This document shows positions 1 through 8,097 of a stretch of DNA of 64,000 bases, one piece after another. Source of the stretch: Bacterioplanoides sp. SCSIO 12839 (GTDB lineage Bacteria > Pseudomonadota > Gammaproteobacteria > Pseudomonadales > Oceanobacteraceae); contig NZ_CP073745.1 of NCBI RefSeq assembly GCF_024397975.1, positions 2,382,501 to 2,446,500 on the forward strand, in the 5' to 3' direction. A model generated the notes under the pieces. That model searched no databases and had not been told where the DNA came from. It saw nothing but the letters and a program-made list of their open reading frames with translations. Made by a program: the position numbers and the translations under genes. How positions within the stretch are numbered: position 1 is the first letter of the stretch; the number at the start of each line of letters is the position of its first letter.

Positions 1-2
1 CG

Positions 3-974
3 TCACTGCAGGTAGAGGGCATCTATAACCATTCCTTGGATCAGGCTCACCTGATTGATTACGATTCAACGGCCATTAATCAGTATTCCGATTATTTTAT
101 CACCCGCGATCCATGGACTCAGAAGCTGATCGACCGCGGTGCCATTGATCACCCATTTCAATCAGCAGTAAGAATGGTCAGCGATAAAGACTATCGCGCC
201 AGTGAATTTTATCAGGACTGGGGACGACAGCATGGCGTGCGTTATGCGATTGGCAGTGGTTTCAAAGTCGATAATCAGCATATTCTGAAATTGGCTTTCC
301 AACGCCATTGTGATCATCAGGCATTTGCTGATCACGACGAGCAGTTCCTGAATTTATTACACCCTCATTTTGGTCAATGGCTACGATTAAGTAATCTGTT
401 TAAAGATCAGCCAAGTCATCACGAACAGAAAGACATGCTCGACGGAATGAATCGCCCGGTATGGCTATTAAGTTCTGACCTGACGATTAAATACAGCAAT
501 AAAATGGCAGAGCAATGGCTGAAACAAGCACACTTCGTCACCCTGAAAGATCAAAAACTAACCACACGTGATTACGACCAATATTGCCAGCTGCAACAAA
601 AAGTGAATGCGCTCTTAACGCCTGAAAAACAACGATTGTCGGGAAATCAGCATGCCATCAGCCTGACGGATGGCAACCAATCAGAAATATTCTGGCTGGT
701 ACCTGTTTCAGTTAATCATCAGCGTTTGGTGATGTTGGTTGGCCGCAAACAAAACGCCGACGCCAGACACGTTCATAAGCAATTTGGTATCAGTTTGCGA
801 CAAGCTGAAATATCCACTCGTTTATCCGCTGGCAGTCATGTCGCAGAGATTGCCAGTGATCTGAATATTTCGGTGAATACCGTGAGAAATCAGTTATCGA
901 GTAGTTTTCGTAAATTAGGCATTAAAAACCAATCGGAGTTAGTTGAACTGATACATCATACCTGTGACCGATAA
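3..974 (+). CDS. LuxR-family transcriptional regulator, 5' truncated by window edge
   Basis: A DNA-binding regulator. The reading frame is open to the left edge (frame starting at base 3), so the true start lies outside the window; the first possible in-window start is TTG at 36. The last 60 or so residues form a LuxR/GerE-type helix-turn-helix, with the stretches LRQAEISTRLSAG and NISVNTVRNQLSSSFRKLGI. The N-terminal two thirds resembles the GAF/PAS-like sensor part of stand-alone LuxR regulators (FYQDWGRQHGVRYAIGSGF), with no recognisable acyl-homoserine-lactone synthase nearby. The ligand is unknown. The DnaJ-related gene follows 41 bp later on the same strand and might be co-transcribed. 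Confidence 0.8.
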   Translation, partial: SLQVEGIYNHSLDQAHLIDYDSTAINQYSDYFITRDPWTQKLIDRGAIDHPFQSAVRMVSDKDYRASEFYQDWGRQHGVRYAIGSGFKVDNQHILKLAFQRHCDHQAFADHDEQFLNLLHPHFGQWLRLSNLFKDQPSHHEQKDMLDGMNRPVWLLSSDLTIKYSNKMAEQWLKQAHFVTLKDQKLTTRDYDQYCQLQQKVNALLTPEKQRLSGNQHAISLTDGNQSEIFWLVPVSVNHQRLVMLVGRKQNADARHVHKQFGISLRQAEISTRLSAGSHVAEIASDLNISVNTVRNQLSSSFRKLGIKNQSELVELIHHTCDR

Positions 975-1015
975 GTCGCTATCTTATCAATCACGCGATC
1001 TGCTACAGTCATAGG

Positions 1016-1627
1016 ATGAATGAACATGACGATATTGATGTAATCCGCTCCCTGCTGGCCAGTCATTTAGCCGACGGCAAAAAGACCAGTTTGTATGAAC
1101 TGGTAAAATGGCTGCAGCAGCCGGAGCAATCCATTTTTAACGATGAGGCGTTAAAAGATTCGCTGTTATTGTTTCGTTGTAATTTCCTGATTATGCACGC
1201 CTTGTATCGTTTGCGCCTGCAGTGGCGCAGCGAGCAACTCGGTGAGTTATTGATTTCCGCATTGCATATTCAACTGGCTCCTGGGTTAGCTGCGACTACT
1301 GAACAGTCAGATAATACTGAGCTGGAACAAGCGGACCCGCTGCAGGTGTATTACCTGGATCTGAATAATCTCTCCACCAGCCGCGAAGAAGTAGAACTAC
1401 TGCTGGAGCAGTTCTGGAAACAAATGCGCCGCCCGGATTACAGCCAACATCAAGACGATGATCTGACAGCCCTTGAATTATCACCACCAGTAACGGCAAA
1501 ACAAATTCGCCAGCAATACCGGCGTTTAGCGATGCAACACCACCCGGACCGAGGCGGCGACAGTCTTCGCTTCCGGCAGATTAATGCCGCTTATCAACGC
1601 TTAAAACAAGCGTCGTTTATTGCGTAA
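1016..1627 (+). CDS. DnaJ-related protein with C-terminal J domain
   Basis: A 203-residue protein with a J domain at its C-terminus (about residues 150-200) carrying the essential HPD tripeptide in HHPDRGGDSLRFRQINAAY. J domains stimulate the ATPase of DnaK-type Hsp70. There is no Gly/Phe linker, zinc-finger or substrate-binding domain, so this is not canonical DnaJ. The N-terminal 140 residues match the general look of the DNAJ_related N-terminal domain found in marine gammaproteobacteria (helical, SLYELVKWLQ near the start). It is probably a specialised co-chaperone in the cytoplasm; the client is unknown. A structured dispersed repeat begins 18 bp after the stop codon. Confidence 0.8.
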   Translation: MNEHDDIDVIRSLLASHLADGKKTSLYELVKWLQQPEQSIFNDEALKDSLLLFRCNFLIMHALYRLRLQWRSEQLGELLISALHIQLAPGLAATTEQSDNTELEQADPLQVYYLDLNNLSTSREEVELLLEQFWKQMRRPDYSQHQDDDLTALELSPPVTAKQIRQQYRRLAMQHHPDRGGDSLRFRQINAAYQRLKQASFIA

Positions 1628-1644
1628 ACGTATTTATTGTTCAG

Positions 1645-1754
1645 ACAGAAAACCAGAGAGCTTTTTCTCCACCGCCCCGAAGGCACATCCATGTGCCTGC
1701 CGGGCGGTCGCAACATCCTGTTGCTGTTACGAAAAAACTCTCTGGTCTTCTGTT
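1645..1754 (+). repeat. Dispersed structured repeat, copy A (forward)
   Basis: First of three copies. A 55-bp core (1672-1726) contains hairpin 1 (CCGCCC, then AGGCACA, pairing with TGTGCCT and GGGCGG) and hairpin 2 (GCAACA pairing with TGTTGC). Both sit inside an outer stem formed by 1645-1667 and 1731-1754. The outer arms pair ACCAGAGAG with CTCTCTGGT and TTTTTC with GAAAAA, with two C-A mismatches that would be G-U pairs in RNA of the opposite strand. It ends about 35 bp before the deacetylase ATG. The core is identical to copy B and differs from copy C at one loop base. Confidence 0.9.
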
Positions 1755-1789
1755 ATCATTCAACGAAAACATACTTGAATAAGAACGCT

Positions 1790-2845
1790 ATGCGCTTACT
1801 ACATCTACTACCGCTCCTGGTATTTACTTTGTTTTCATCCACAGGCCAGGCACTGGTGATTCTGCAATATCATCATGTTGATAGCACCACGCCTGCCGTC
1901 ACCAGTATTTCGCCGGAGCAGTTTGAACAACACATGCAGTTGTTGGAGAAGCAAAATAAAACCGTCGTCGATTTAAAAACCGCGCTGAAAACACTCAACG
2001 ACGGTAAAGCCCTTCCTATCGACAGCGTGGCAATTACTTTTGACGATGCCTGGGAGTCGATTTATCTGAATGCGTACCCGGCATTAAAACAGCGTAACTG
2101 GCCGTTCACTGTATTTACCAATACTCAGGCGGTGGATGAAAAACATCATAAAGTGATGAGCTGGGAGCAGCTGGCCGAATTACAGCAAAACGGCGCTACC
2201 ATCGCCAACCACACCGTGAGTCATCCTTACCTGCTGGAAAAGCCGGAATCATTAAGTTGGACGCAATGGCTGGATCAGGAAATTACTCAGGCCGAAAAAC
2301 GTATTGAAGAAAAGCTGGGCGTCAGCCATCAATTATTAGCGTATCCCTATGGTGAATTTAATCTGGAGATTACCCGATGGGTGAAAGAACAGGGTTACAT
2401 CGCTTTTGGTCAGCAGTCTGGTCCCATTGGACCAGACTCACATCAGCAAGCACTGCCCCGCTTCCCCGCAGCAGGTATTTACGCTAACCCGGAAACATTA
2501 AAAACCAAACTGAATACCCTGCCACTGGCCATTACCGCAGAGCAGTTGGTTAACCCAGTCCTGGGCGAAGAAAACCCGCCGAAGTTAAGCCTGCACGTCA
2601 CCTCTAACGATGTTTATCGCTCTCAGGTGCAATGTTACGCCAGTGGTGAAGGTTCAATTCCTACCGAGGTGATTGCCGAAAAAGATATGCTGGATAATCA
2701 GCACCTGACGATCAACGCTCAGGCCAAAGAAGCCATTACTGCAGGCCGCAGCCGTTATAATTGCACCATACCCAGCCGTCAGCATCGTGGCTGGTTTTAT
2801 TGGTATTCTCAGGTGTGGATCAACACCAGCGTCAGCAATCGTTAA
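1790..2845 (+). CDS. Polysaccharide deacetylase family protein, secreted
   Basis: A 351-residue NodB-type carbohydrate esterase (CE4), expected to remove N- or O-acetyl groups from a surface polysaccharide or peptidoglycan. An N-terminal signal peptide (MRLLHLLPLLVFTLFSSTGQA) points to the periplasm or envelope. The metal-site motifs are visible: AITFDDAW (general-base and metal Asp) near residue 80 and NHTVSHPYL (the H-x3-H type motif) near residue 140, with YPYGEFN later. The frame is open further upstream, but that extension runs through the dispersed repeat. The ATG at 1790, with AATAAGAA ahead of it, starts exactly at the signal peptide. The C-terminal 100 residues form a separate unassigned domain. 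Confidence 0.85.
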   Translation: MRLLHLLPLLVFTLFSSTGQALVILQYHHVDSTTPAVTSISPEQFEQHMQLLEKQNKTVVDLKTALKTLNDGKALPIDSVAITFDDAWESIYLNAYPALKQRNWPFTVFTNTQAVDEKHHKVMSWEQLAELQQNGATIANHTVSHPYLLEKPESLSWTQWLDQEITQAEKRIEEKLGVSHQLLAYPYGEFNLEITRWVKEQGYIAFGQQSGPIGPDSHQQALPRFPAAGIYANPETLKTKLNTLPLAITAEQLVNPVLGEENPPKLSLHVTSNDVYRSQVQCYASGEGSIPTEVIAEKDMLDNQHLTINAQAKEAITAGRSRYNCTIPSRQHRGWFYWYSQVWINTSVSNR

Positions 2846-2893
2846 GGCTGTAAGAGACGTTAATATTGTAAGAGGCGTTTAAAGATGAGCGAT

Positions 2894-3628
2894 TCACAAT
2901 ACGTTGGATGACAATTGCTGCAACTGGCGCTCACGACTGCGCCAGTCTGGCAACGCCTCAGTCATCAGCCCTTTAAAACCGGGGCCATGATCAAAATGCT
3001 TCAGGTGACACAGTTCGTGCACCACAACCAGCTCAACCAGCTCTTCTGGTAATTGCATTAGCGCCAGGTTGAGGTTGATGTAACCACGCTGGGATAAACT
3101 GCCCCAGCGAGTCCGCATTTTTTTCACCCGCAGAACCGGCTTTAGCTCAGCAAAACGAGCAAAAAATGGCCACCATTGATCAATTAATTGCTGATAATAC
3201 GCCCGTGCTTTGGGGCGTAACCATTTGTCCATCTGATCGCGCAAATCGGTATGATCCCAGTGATCGGGAATCCAGATGGTGCTATCCGTTACCAGGAACT
3301 CATCCAACGCACTGGTTTGCACCGTCAGTTCGTTTCCCAAAACCGAATAACGCTCCAGTTTCTGTTGCTGACGCTGTAAGACCTGGTCCCGCTGCTGTTT
3401 CAGCCAGGCTTCATTCGATTTCACAAACGCCAACACATCGCGCTTGGGGCATCCTAAGGGGATACGTAAATCCAACTCACCCTTCTCAGTCACCTGTAAA
3501 CGCATGCTCTTACGGCGACTGGCAGAAATCCGCAGAGATACCGATTCTCCACCCATTTCCAGCGACAGGGTTTGCTGATAACCCGCCGGTTGACGATTTG
3601 TTCGTTGATACGTTGTTCGTGCGCCCAT
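2894..3628 (-). CDS. YgjP-like metallopeptidase domain protein (DUF45/M48 type)
   Basis: A 244-residue cytoplasmic protein of the DUF45/YgjP family. The zinc metallopeptidase signature HELCHLKHFDHG (HExxH with a third His) is near residue 205, preceded by MRTRWGSLSQRGYINLNLAL, the strongly conserved WGS segment of the family. Family members are predicted zinc peptidases linked in places to restriction or DNA-repair loci; the substrate is not established. It is divergent from the UPF0149 gene with only 38 bp between the starts, so the two probably share a promoter region. The 3' end faces the deacetylase gene. Confidence 0.85.
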   Translation of the reverse strand: MGARTTYQRTNRQPAGYQQTLSLEMGGESVSLRISASRRKSMRLQVTEKGELDLRIPLGCPKRDVLAFVKSNEAWLKQQRDQVLQRQQQKLERYSVLGNELTVQTSALDEFLVTDSTIWIPDHWDHTDLRDQMDKWLRPKARAYYQQLIDQWWPFFARFAELKPVLRVKKMRTRWGSLSQRGYINLNLALMQLPEELVELVVVHELCHLKHFDHGPGFKGLMTEALPDWRSRERQLQQLSSNVL

Positions 3629-3666
3629 AAGCCTGATACGATTGCGTGCAAATTCAGGAGTATTGT

Positions 3667-4242
3667 ATGTCTGACCTAAACAGTATCCCAGCCCTGAGTG
3701 AAGAAGAGCTGGAAACCCTGGGCGTTTTGCTGGAAACCGAAGCCGAACGCCAGGAAAGTTTTGATTTTTTTGCCGTGCACGGTCTGATCACCGGGCTATT
3801 ATCCGGCCCGATTGAGTTTAACGTGCGTCAGGTGTGGGAATCAGCCTTTGATGAGCAACTGGGCTTCAGCAAAGATGAAAAAGATACGGTAAACACGTTA
3901 TTTATCAAACTGAGCAAAGAGATTCAGGCCTGGCTGGATTCTGGTCAGGACTTCCCGGTTCCTGCCGATTTGAGCCTGGTGGACGACGAAGAAGATGAGC
4001 CGCCGCTGGAAAGCTGGGCCATTGGTTATATGACGGCGGTGTTATTGCAGGAAGAAGCCTGGTACGCCGAGCAGGAAGAAAAAGTGGCGGAAGGCCTGTT
4101 CCCGATTATGTATGCTTCCGGTTTATTCGCCGAAGAACCAGAGATGGCTGATATCGATGAAGACATCGAATTGTCCGATCAGATGTGTGGCAATATTCCG
4201 GCAGCGGTGATTGCCGTATACCTGCAGTTGCACGGTCAATAA
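3667..4242 (+). CDS. UPF0149 family protein (YecA-like)
   Basis: A 191-residue acidic protein of the UPF0149 family (YecA/YgfB type), function not firmly established. Supporting segments are FDFFAVHGLITGLLSGP near the N-terminus and a conserved helical middle (SWAIGYMTAVLLQEEAW). The acidic linker DDEEDEP and the C-terminal FAEEPEMADIDEDIEL lack the SEC-A-type zinc motif seen in the longer YecA proteins. The ATG at 3667 has a good Shine-Dalgarno (CAGGAG) 6 bp upstream, better than the start 21 bp earlier. A strong intrinsic terminator follows at 4299-4332. Confidence 0.85.
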   Translation: MSDLNSIPALSEEELETLGVLLETEAERQESFDFFAVHGLITGLLSGPIEFNVRQVWESAFDEQLGFSKDEKDTVNTLFIKLSKEIQAWLDSGQDFPVPADLSLVDDEEDEPPLESWAIGYMTAVLLQEEAWYAEQEEKVAEGLFPIMYASGLFAEEPEMADIDEDIELSDQMCGNIPAAVIAVYLQLHGQ

Positions 4243-4298
4243 AGCCTGTAACTGCATCGTCAGTAAGCCTGCAACGGTATAACCACCATTAAGATCAA

Positions 4299-4332
4299 AG
4301 CCAGAGCCTGTTTACAGACTCTGGCTTTTTTT
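4299..4332 (+). terminator. Intrinsic terminator after UPF0149 gene
   Basis: AGCCAGAG pairs with CTCTGGCT around a 10-base loop and is followed by a run of seven T. It lies 57 bp after the UPF0149 stop. The minus-strand SBP/OmpA gene ends at 4339, so in reverse the hairpin could serve that gene as well. Confidence 0.85.
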
Positions 4333-4338
4333 GCACGG

Positions 4339-5712
4339 TTATTCTGCAGTTGCTATTGCTGCACCATCGCGCAACCACACTTCGACACGGCGATTTTTCA
4401 TCCGGCCTTCACTGCGATTAATCGATGCAACCGGTAAATATTCACCATAGCCCACCGATTCTTTCGGATAAATGCCATTTCGGACTAACTCACGACGAAC
4501 TGCCATGGCCCGTAATTTAGATAATAACCGGGCACGCTCTTCGGTTTTCTTTTTATCACCAAAACCAATCAAAACAATTTCATTTGTATTATTAGTTTTC
4601 AGGTATTGCACCAAACGCTCAACATCTTTAAGTGCCTTATTATCAAGCTTGGCGCTGCCTTCCTTAAAACGGAAGTTAATCGTCAGGCGCTCAGCATTGG
4701 CGGTTATATCGCGAAAATCCTGTGGTAATTCAGCGTAAGTTTCTGGCATGACAGCCATTAACTCCTGAGAGATAAAGCCAGTGTCTGCGACAATTTTCTG
4801 ACCAGAATTTTCCAGTACAAAGTTCAGAAATTCATTCACATAAGCATTGGCAGAAACACCCGCGGTATACATATATAAGCGACGTGCCAGCGCATAATCT
4901 TCGGTGGCAACCGTCAGCTTATTGGGTAACAAGGCTTTTGCGGTGCCATCTGACACGGCAACCAGTTTTGACTGTCTAACCGATGCTAAACCCACAAAAC
5001 CAATACCCTGAGCGTCAGCAGAAACACGGTCTGACAGTTCATCATTCGATTCAAAACGTTCGGCTGTTTCAATTAAGCTGCTTTGTTTACCCAGCACCAT
5101 GCCTTTAAACGAATCCCAGGTACCTGATTTATCATCACGGGCATAAACATTAATCTGGCCAGGGTTACCACCTAATTCAGACCAGTTCTGATAGTCACCG
5201 GCAAAGATTCCGGCAATCTGATCAACGCTTAATGTGTGAATCGGATTCTGCGGGTGAACAATAATGGCCAAGCCATCAATACCAACAATGTGCTCACTCT
5301 CCGGTGCACGCATGTCGGCCTTATGTTTTAACAAGTTCGCTTCTTTGTCTTTCGCCGGGCGTGAAGCCGCTGCAATATCGGCTTGTTGGGAGTCCAGCCC
5401 TTTAAAACCGGTGCCGGAACCGTGTGCTTCAATCACTACTTCAACAATGGTGCGGCTATTACGCACCACACCACGAATGATTTTTTCATTCTCAACACCG
5501 GTTTCCAGGGTTTCTATTTGTTCAGCCCCCTTTTGAACCAGATATTCTTTAACCAGATTCGGAGCTAATGCTGCACCAATCGTGTTGGAGCCATGAATAG
5601 TAAACAGAGTGGTTGTGCCATCATAAGGCAAGTCAGAAAAACGCTCTAACGCGTTAGAGAAAGAACTGACAAGGGTTAAGCAGACAAGCAGAAGGGAAGA
5701 CAACAATTTCAT
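4339..5712 (-). CDS. PstS-like substrate-binding protein fused to OmpA domain
   Basis: A 457-residue exported protein. A signal peptide (MKLLSSLLLVCLTLVSSFSNA) is followed by a type 2 periplasmic binding domain of the phosphate-binding (PstS) kind: FTIHGSNTIG near residue 40, GSGTGFKGL, DGLAIIVHPQNP and YARDDKSGTWDSFK. The last 120 residues form an OmpA-like peptidoglycan-binding domain, with LTINFRFKEGSAKLD and the closing EGRMKNRRVEVWLRD. Proteins of this layout are known, but there is no pst transporter here. The C-terminal domain would anchor the binding domain to peptidoglycan, so a sensing or storage role is more likely than classical transport. That role is inferred. Confidence 0.85.
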   Translation of the reverse strand: MKLLSSLLLVCLTLVSSFSNALERFSDLPYDGTTTLFTIHGSNTIGAALAPNLVKEYLVQKGAEQIETLETGVENEKIIRGVVRNSRTIVEVVIEAHGSGTGFKGLDSQQADIAAASRPAKDKEANLLKHKADMRAPESEHIVGIDGLAIIVHPQNPIHTLSVDQIAGIFAGDYQNWSELGGNPGQINVYARDDKSGTWDSFKGMVLGKQSSLIETAERFESNDELSDRVSADAQGIGFVGLASVRQSKLVAVSDGTAKALLPNKLTVATEDYALARRLYMYTAGVSANAYVNEFLNFVLENSGQKIVADTGFISQELMAVMPETYAELPQDFRDITANAERLTINFRFKEGSAKLDNKALKDVERLVQYLKTNNTNEIVLIGFGDKKKTEERARLLSKLRAMAVRRELVRNGIYPKESVGYGEYLPVASINRSEGRMKNRRVEVWLRDGAAIATAE

Positions 5713-5785
5713 CGATTAAGACAGCCCGGTTCAAATTTCCGGGCAGTCTATGACTCAAATGTTACACTTTTGTTACAGCTACTTT

Positions 5786-6490
5786 TTAATGGTTTTTAAT
5801 GAATGATAACTCGGCATTCTGGTAACGTTCAGAGCGGATAATTTTCTGCATATTTTTCAGTGTGTGATAAGGCGTATCCACCACCACACTGTTTGCCAGC
5901 CAGCTCGGTAAACCACCACCAGGTTCAGCGTGCACTTCATAAATGACGTTCAACTCACCGTTTTTCAATGGCGAAAACAACCAGAAACCACGCATCTGGG
6001 TCACACGAACATACTCGTCATTGGCCGGAAAAACATCATTACGTGCAGTAACATCGACTCTGACAGCCAATGTATCAGGGTCCTGGCTAGCTACAGAGTG
6101 CACAATGGTATCGCGATCAGAAACCGGCCACGGAGCCTCTGTAATCATATACGACAGAGCTTCTCCGGCATTTTGATATTCAATGATTTCGACAATACCG
6201 CAATTGTGCATCCATTCAGGAGCCTGAGACGTATCCTCCAGCAACGCAATCGGTGCTGACAGTGTCGACGTCAGCACCATTTCTCCGCGAAATGCTTTTA
6301 ACTCTGAACCAGCTACTTCCCGTGTGAATACTTTGATTCCAAGATCTTTATCATGCTTCTCCAGCTGCCAGGAAGCTTCAACCTCATTAACCACATCCCC
6401 ACTATCAGCGGCATTGGCAACATGAACAGAACCAACCAGTACCATCAGCAGGGATAACACATTCCATATGCTCAATATCATAAATTTCAT
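5786..6490 (-). CDS. START domain-containing protein, exported
   Basis: A 234-residue protein with a START-type lipid/hydrophobic ligand-binding fold after a signal peptide (MKFMILSIWNVLSLLMVLVG ending near ANA). Typical START segments are visible: DTSQAPEWMHNCG, EAPWPVSDRDTIVH (the conserved WP..RD element) and EPGGGLPSWLANSVV near the C-terminal helix. The ATG at 6490 follows AGAGTGGAT and begins directly with the signal peptide, so the ORF extension of eight codons is rejected. Bacterial START proteins bind lipids or aromatic ligands; the ligand here is unknown. The bolA gene ends 72 bp upstream on the same strand. Confidence 0.85.
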   Translation of the reverse strand: MKFMILSIWNVLSLLMVLVGSVHVANAADSGDVVNEVEASWQLEKHDKDLGIKVFTREVAGSELKAFRGEMVLTSTLSAPIALLEDTSQAPEWMHNCGIVEIIEYQNAGEALSYMITEAPWPVSDRDTIVHSVASQDPDTLAVRVDVTARNDVFPANDEYVRVTQMRGFWLFSPLKNGELNVIYEVHAEPGGGLPSWLANSVVVDTPYHTLKNMQKIIRSERYQNAELSFIKNH

Positions 6491-6562
6491 ATCCACTCTC
6501 TTAAACGCAGTCAACTCTGCCTGTTAACCTGACTTAGGCAATCACCCAATACATTGGCCAAA

Positions 6563-6874
6563 CTAATCAAACTTACTGCCTCCACGGCAATTCGGCGAAT
6601 CCGGGACTTCTGCAGCCTGCCACTCTTCAATGGAATACAAATGCAAAGCCAGAGCATGAACCGGTCCTGCAAGCTCCTCACTAAGAATGCCATATACCAG
6701 CTGATGTCGTGCGACCGGACGTTTACCCGCAAACGCGTCACTCACCACCGTGAGCTTAAAGTGGGAATCTGTTGCCGGACCGGAGTGCATATGGCTTTCA
6801 TTAACAATATCCAGTTGTACCGGATCTAATGCTGATAATTTTTCGGTGATTTGTTGCGCAATATCGACGGCCAT
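6563..6874 (-). CDS. BolA family protein
   Basis: A 103-residue BolA-like protein. The family signature is clear: SHMHSGPATDSHFKLTVVSD near the N-terminus, then FAGKRPVARHQLVYGIL and HALALHLYSIEEW. BolA proteins act with monothiol glutaredoxins in Fe-S cluster handling and influence morphology and envelope genes; the conserved His residues that ligate a shared [2Fe-2S] cluster are in HMHSG and RHQL. It has normal length for the family. No glutaredoxin gene is adjacent. Whether it is BolA proper or the IbaG branch cannot be told by eye. Confidence 0.9.
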   Translation of the reverse strand: MAVDIAQQITEKLSALDPVQLDIVNESHMHSGPATDSHFKLTVVSDAFAGKRPVARHQLVYGILSEELAGPVHALALHLYSIEEWQAAEVPDSPNCRGGSKFD

Positions 6875-7029
6875 TTACAGCTCCGCAGTCATAGGTAGAA
6901 AAAACAACACTATAAGGCATCCGGCGGATAGAAAACATGCGAGCCTGAGCAAAAGGCTGTTCACAAAAACTCTGTAAGCATATACAGTATACGGCTGATT
7001 TTTGCAGCAACCCCAGGAATGTCATCACT

Positions 7030-7665
7030 ATGCAGGATATCGATACCACCAGCACACAATCTCTGATCGATCGTTATTATCAGGAAGAGAAAGCCAAACG
7101 TGAAATGGAACAAACACTGGCCACGGTAACGACCCGCCTGGATGCCAGCGATCTGGCGATGCTGAGCATTATTGCCAAGCGTTTCCACAAGAGCCGCGAA
7201 GAAGTGGCTCAGGAAATTTTATCCAGTGCTCTGGTTGATTTATTTGCTCGTGTTGATGCCTCAGAGCGTAAACTGATGGCACGCGACGCTGACGAAGCGG
7301 CGAAGTCGATCGCCAATGAAATTGCTGAAGAAAATGGCGTTCACAGCATTGAGTTTAAAGGCGGTGCCTGGGGTAATCACGACCGTACCGTGACCAAACT
7401 GGAACGTAAAAAAGCCAAATTGGATGACGAAGCAGAAGCCGCCATCGAAGCGGAAGTACAAAAGCGTGTAGCAGCAGCGCTGGAAGCACAACAAAGCGCT
7501 TCGGAGCCTGTTGAGTCGTCTGACTCACAACAGCAAGCAAGTGAACAGCCAGCAGCTGAAGAAACTGCCTCTGAAGAGACGACAGCAGAAGAAATGTCAT
7601 CAGCTGATATTCAAACGGAAGACAGTGCTGAAGAATCAGAGCCAGCTTCTATGTTTGCCAGCTGA
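7030..7665 (+). CDS. Unrecognised protein with ribbon-helix-helix-like segment and acidic tail
   Basis: A 211-residue protein I do not recognise by name. Residues 35-75 (VTTRLDASDLAMLSIIAKRFHKSREEVAQEIL) have the look of a CopG/Arc ribbon-helix-helix: a short strand TRLD followed by two helices. The middle, around GVHSIEFKGGAWGNHDRTVTKLERKKAKLDDE, is basic and helical. From about residue 145 on the sequence is a low-complexity Gln/Ser/Glu-rich acidic tail. A cytoplasmic DNA-binding or adaptor role is possible but unproven. A terminator at 7701-7731 closes the unit. Confidence 0.7.
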   Translation: MQDIDTTSTQSLIDRYYQEEKAKREMEQTLATVTTRLDASDLAMLSIIAKRFHKSREEVAQEILSSALVDLFARVDASERKLMARDADEAAKSIANEIAEENGVHSIEFKGGAWGNHDRTVTKLERKKAKLDDEAEAAIEAEVQKRVAAALEAQQSASEPVESSDSQQQASEQPAAEETASEETTAEEMSSADIQTEDSAEESEPASMFAS

Positions 7666-7700
7666 TAGTTGCTAGCTAAGGCTAGCCGCTCAACCATATA

Positions 7701-7731
7701 GGCAGAACGAACATCATCGTTCTGCCTTTTT
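7701..7731 (+). terminator. Intrinsic terminator, bidirectional position
   Basis: GGCAGAACGA pairs perfectly with TCGTTCTGCC around a six-base loop and is followed by TTTTTAA. It lies between the gene ending at 7665 (+) and the small minus-strand gene ending at 7739, so it may serve both. Confidence 0.85.
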
Positions 7732-7738
7732 AATCACG

Positions 7739-7930
7739 TCATTTACGCCAGATACGCAATTCCCTGAACTCTCCAGGCCCGGCCTGCATCCACAGCACCT
7801 CTGCCTGATCGGAGAACACAAATTTATTACCAACAAGAAAGCCCGAACGACGCCGTCCGGATACGGTGGCAGAGGCCTGACGCCCCTGTTGCTTGACGCT
7901 GTCTGCGCTGTTTTCGGGTAAGAGATTCAT
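7739..7930 (-). CDS. Small unrecognised protein (63 aa)
   Basis: A 63-residue, basic, soluble protein with no family I can name (contains GRRRSGFLVGNKFVFSD and EFRELRIWRK). Support for a real gene: it has a purine-rich ribosome binding site (GGGAGACGG) about 7 bp before the ATG, a terminator hairpin just beyond its 3' end, and no competing gene on the other strand. No signal peptide or membrane segment. It is divergent from the RbgA-type GTPase gene. Function unknown. Confidence 0.55.
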   Translation of the reverse strand: MNLLPENSADSVKQQGRQASATVSGRRRSGFLVGNKFVFSDQAEVLWMQAGPGEFRELRIWRK

Positions 7931-8028
7931 ATTCCGTCTCCCGTCCTATCGACTAGCACCAGCCTAAGCTGGTTTTGTGACAATCCTGTGTCGCTGACTG
8001 CTGGTCTGTTGTGAGTACATCTTAGCAG

Positions 8029-8056
8029 TTGCTCTACACAGGCCTTGCTTTACAAT
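8029..8056 (+). promoter_or_regulatory. Possible sigma-70 promoter of the RbgA-type GTPase gene
   Basis: TTGCTC at 8029-8034 and TACAAT at 8051-8056 are separated by 16 bp. They lie 42 bp before the chosen ATG, with a GC-rich stretch after the -10. Motif reading only. Confidence 0.45.
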
Positions 8057-8097
8057 GTGCCGCCCTTTTAACCAACCGTCAATGGGAAAACGTCACT

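Noticed and set aside
6511-6741. Minus-strand frame overlapping bolA
   Set aside because: It is in another frame of the bolA gene and has no signature, whereas bolA is clear.
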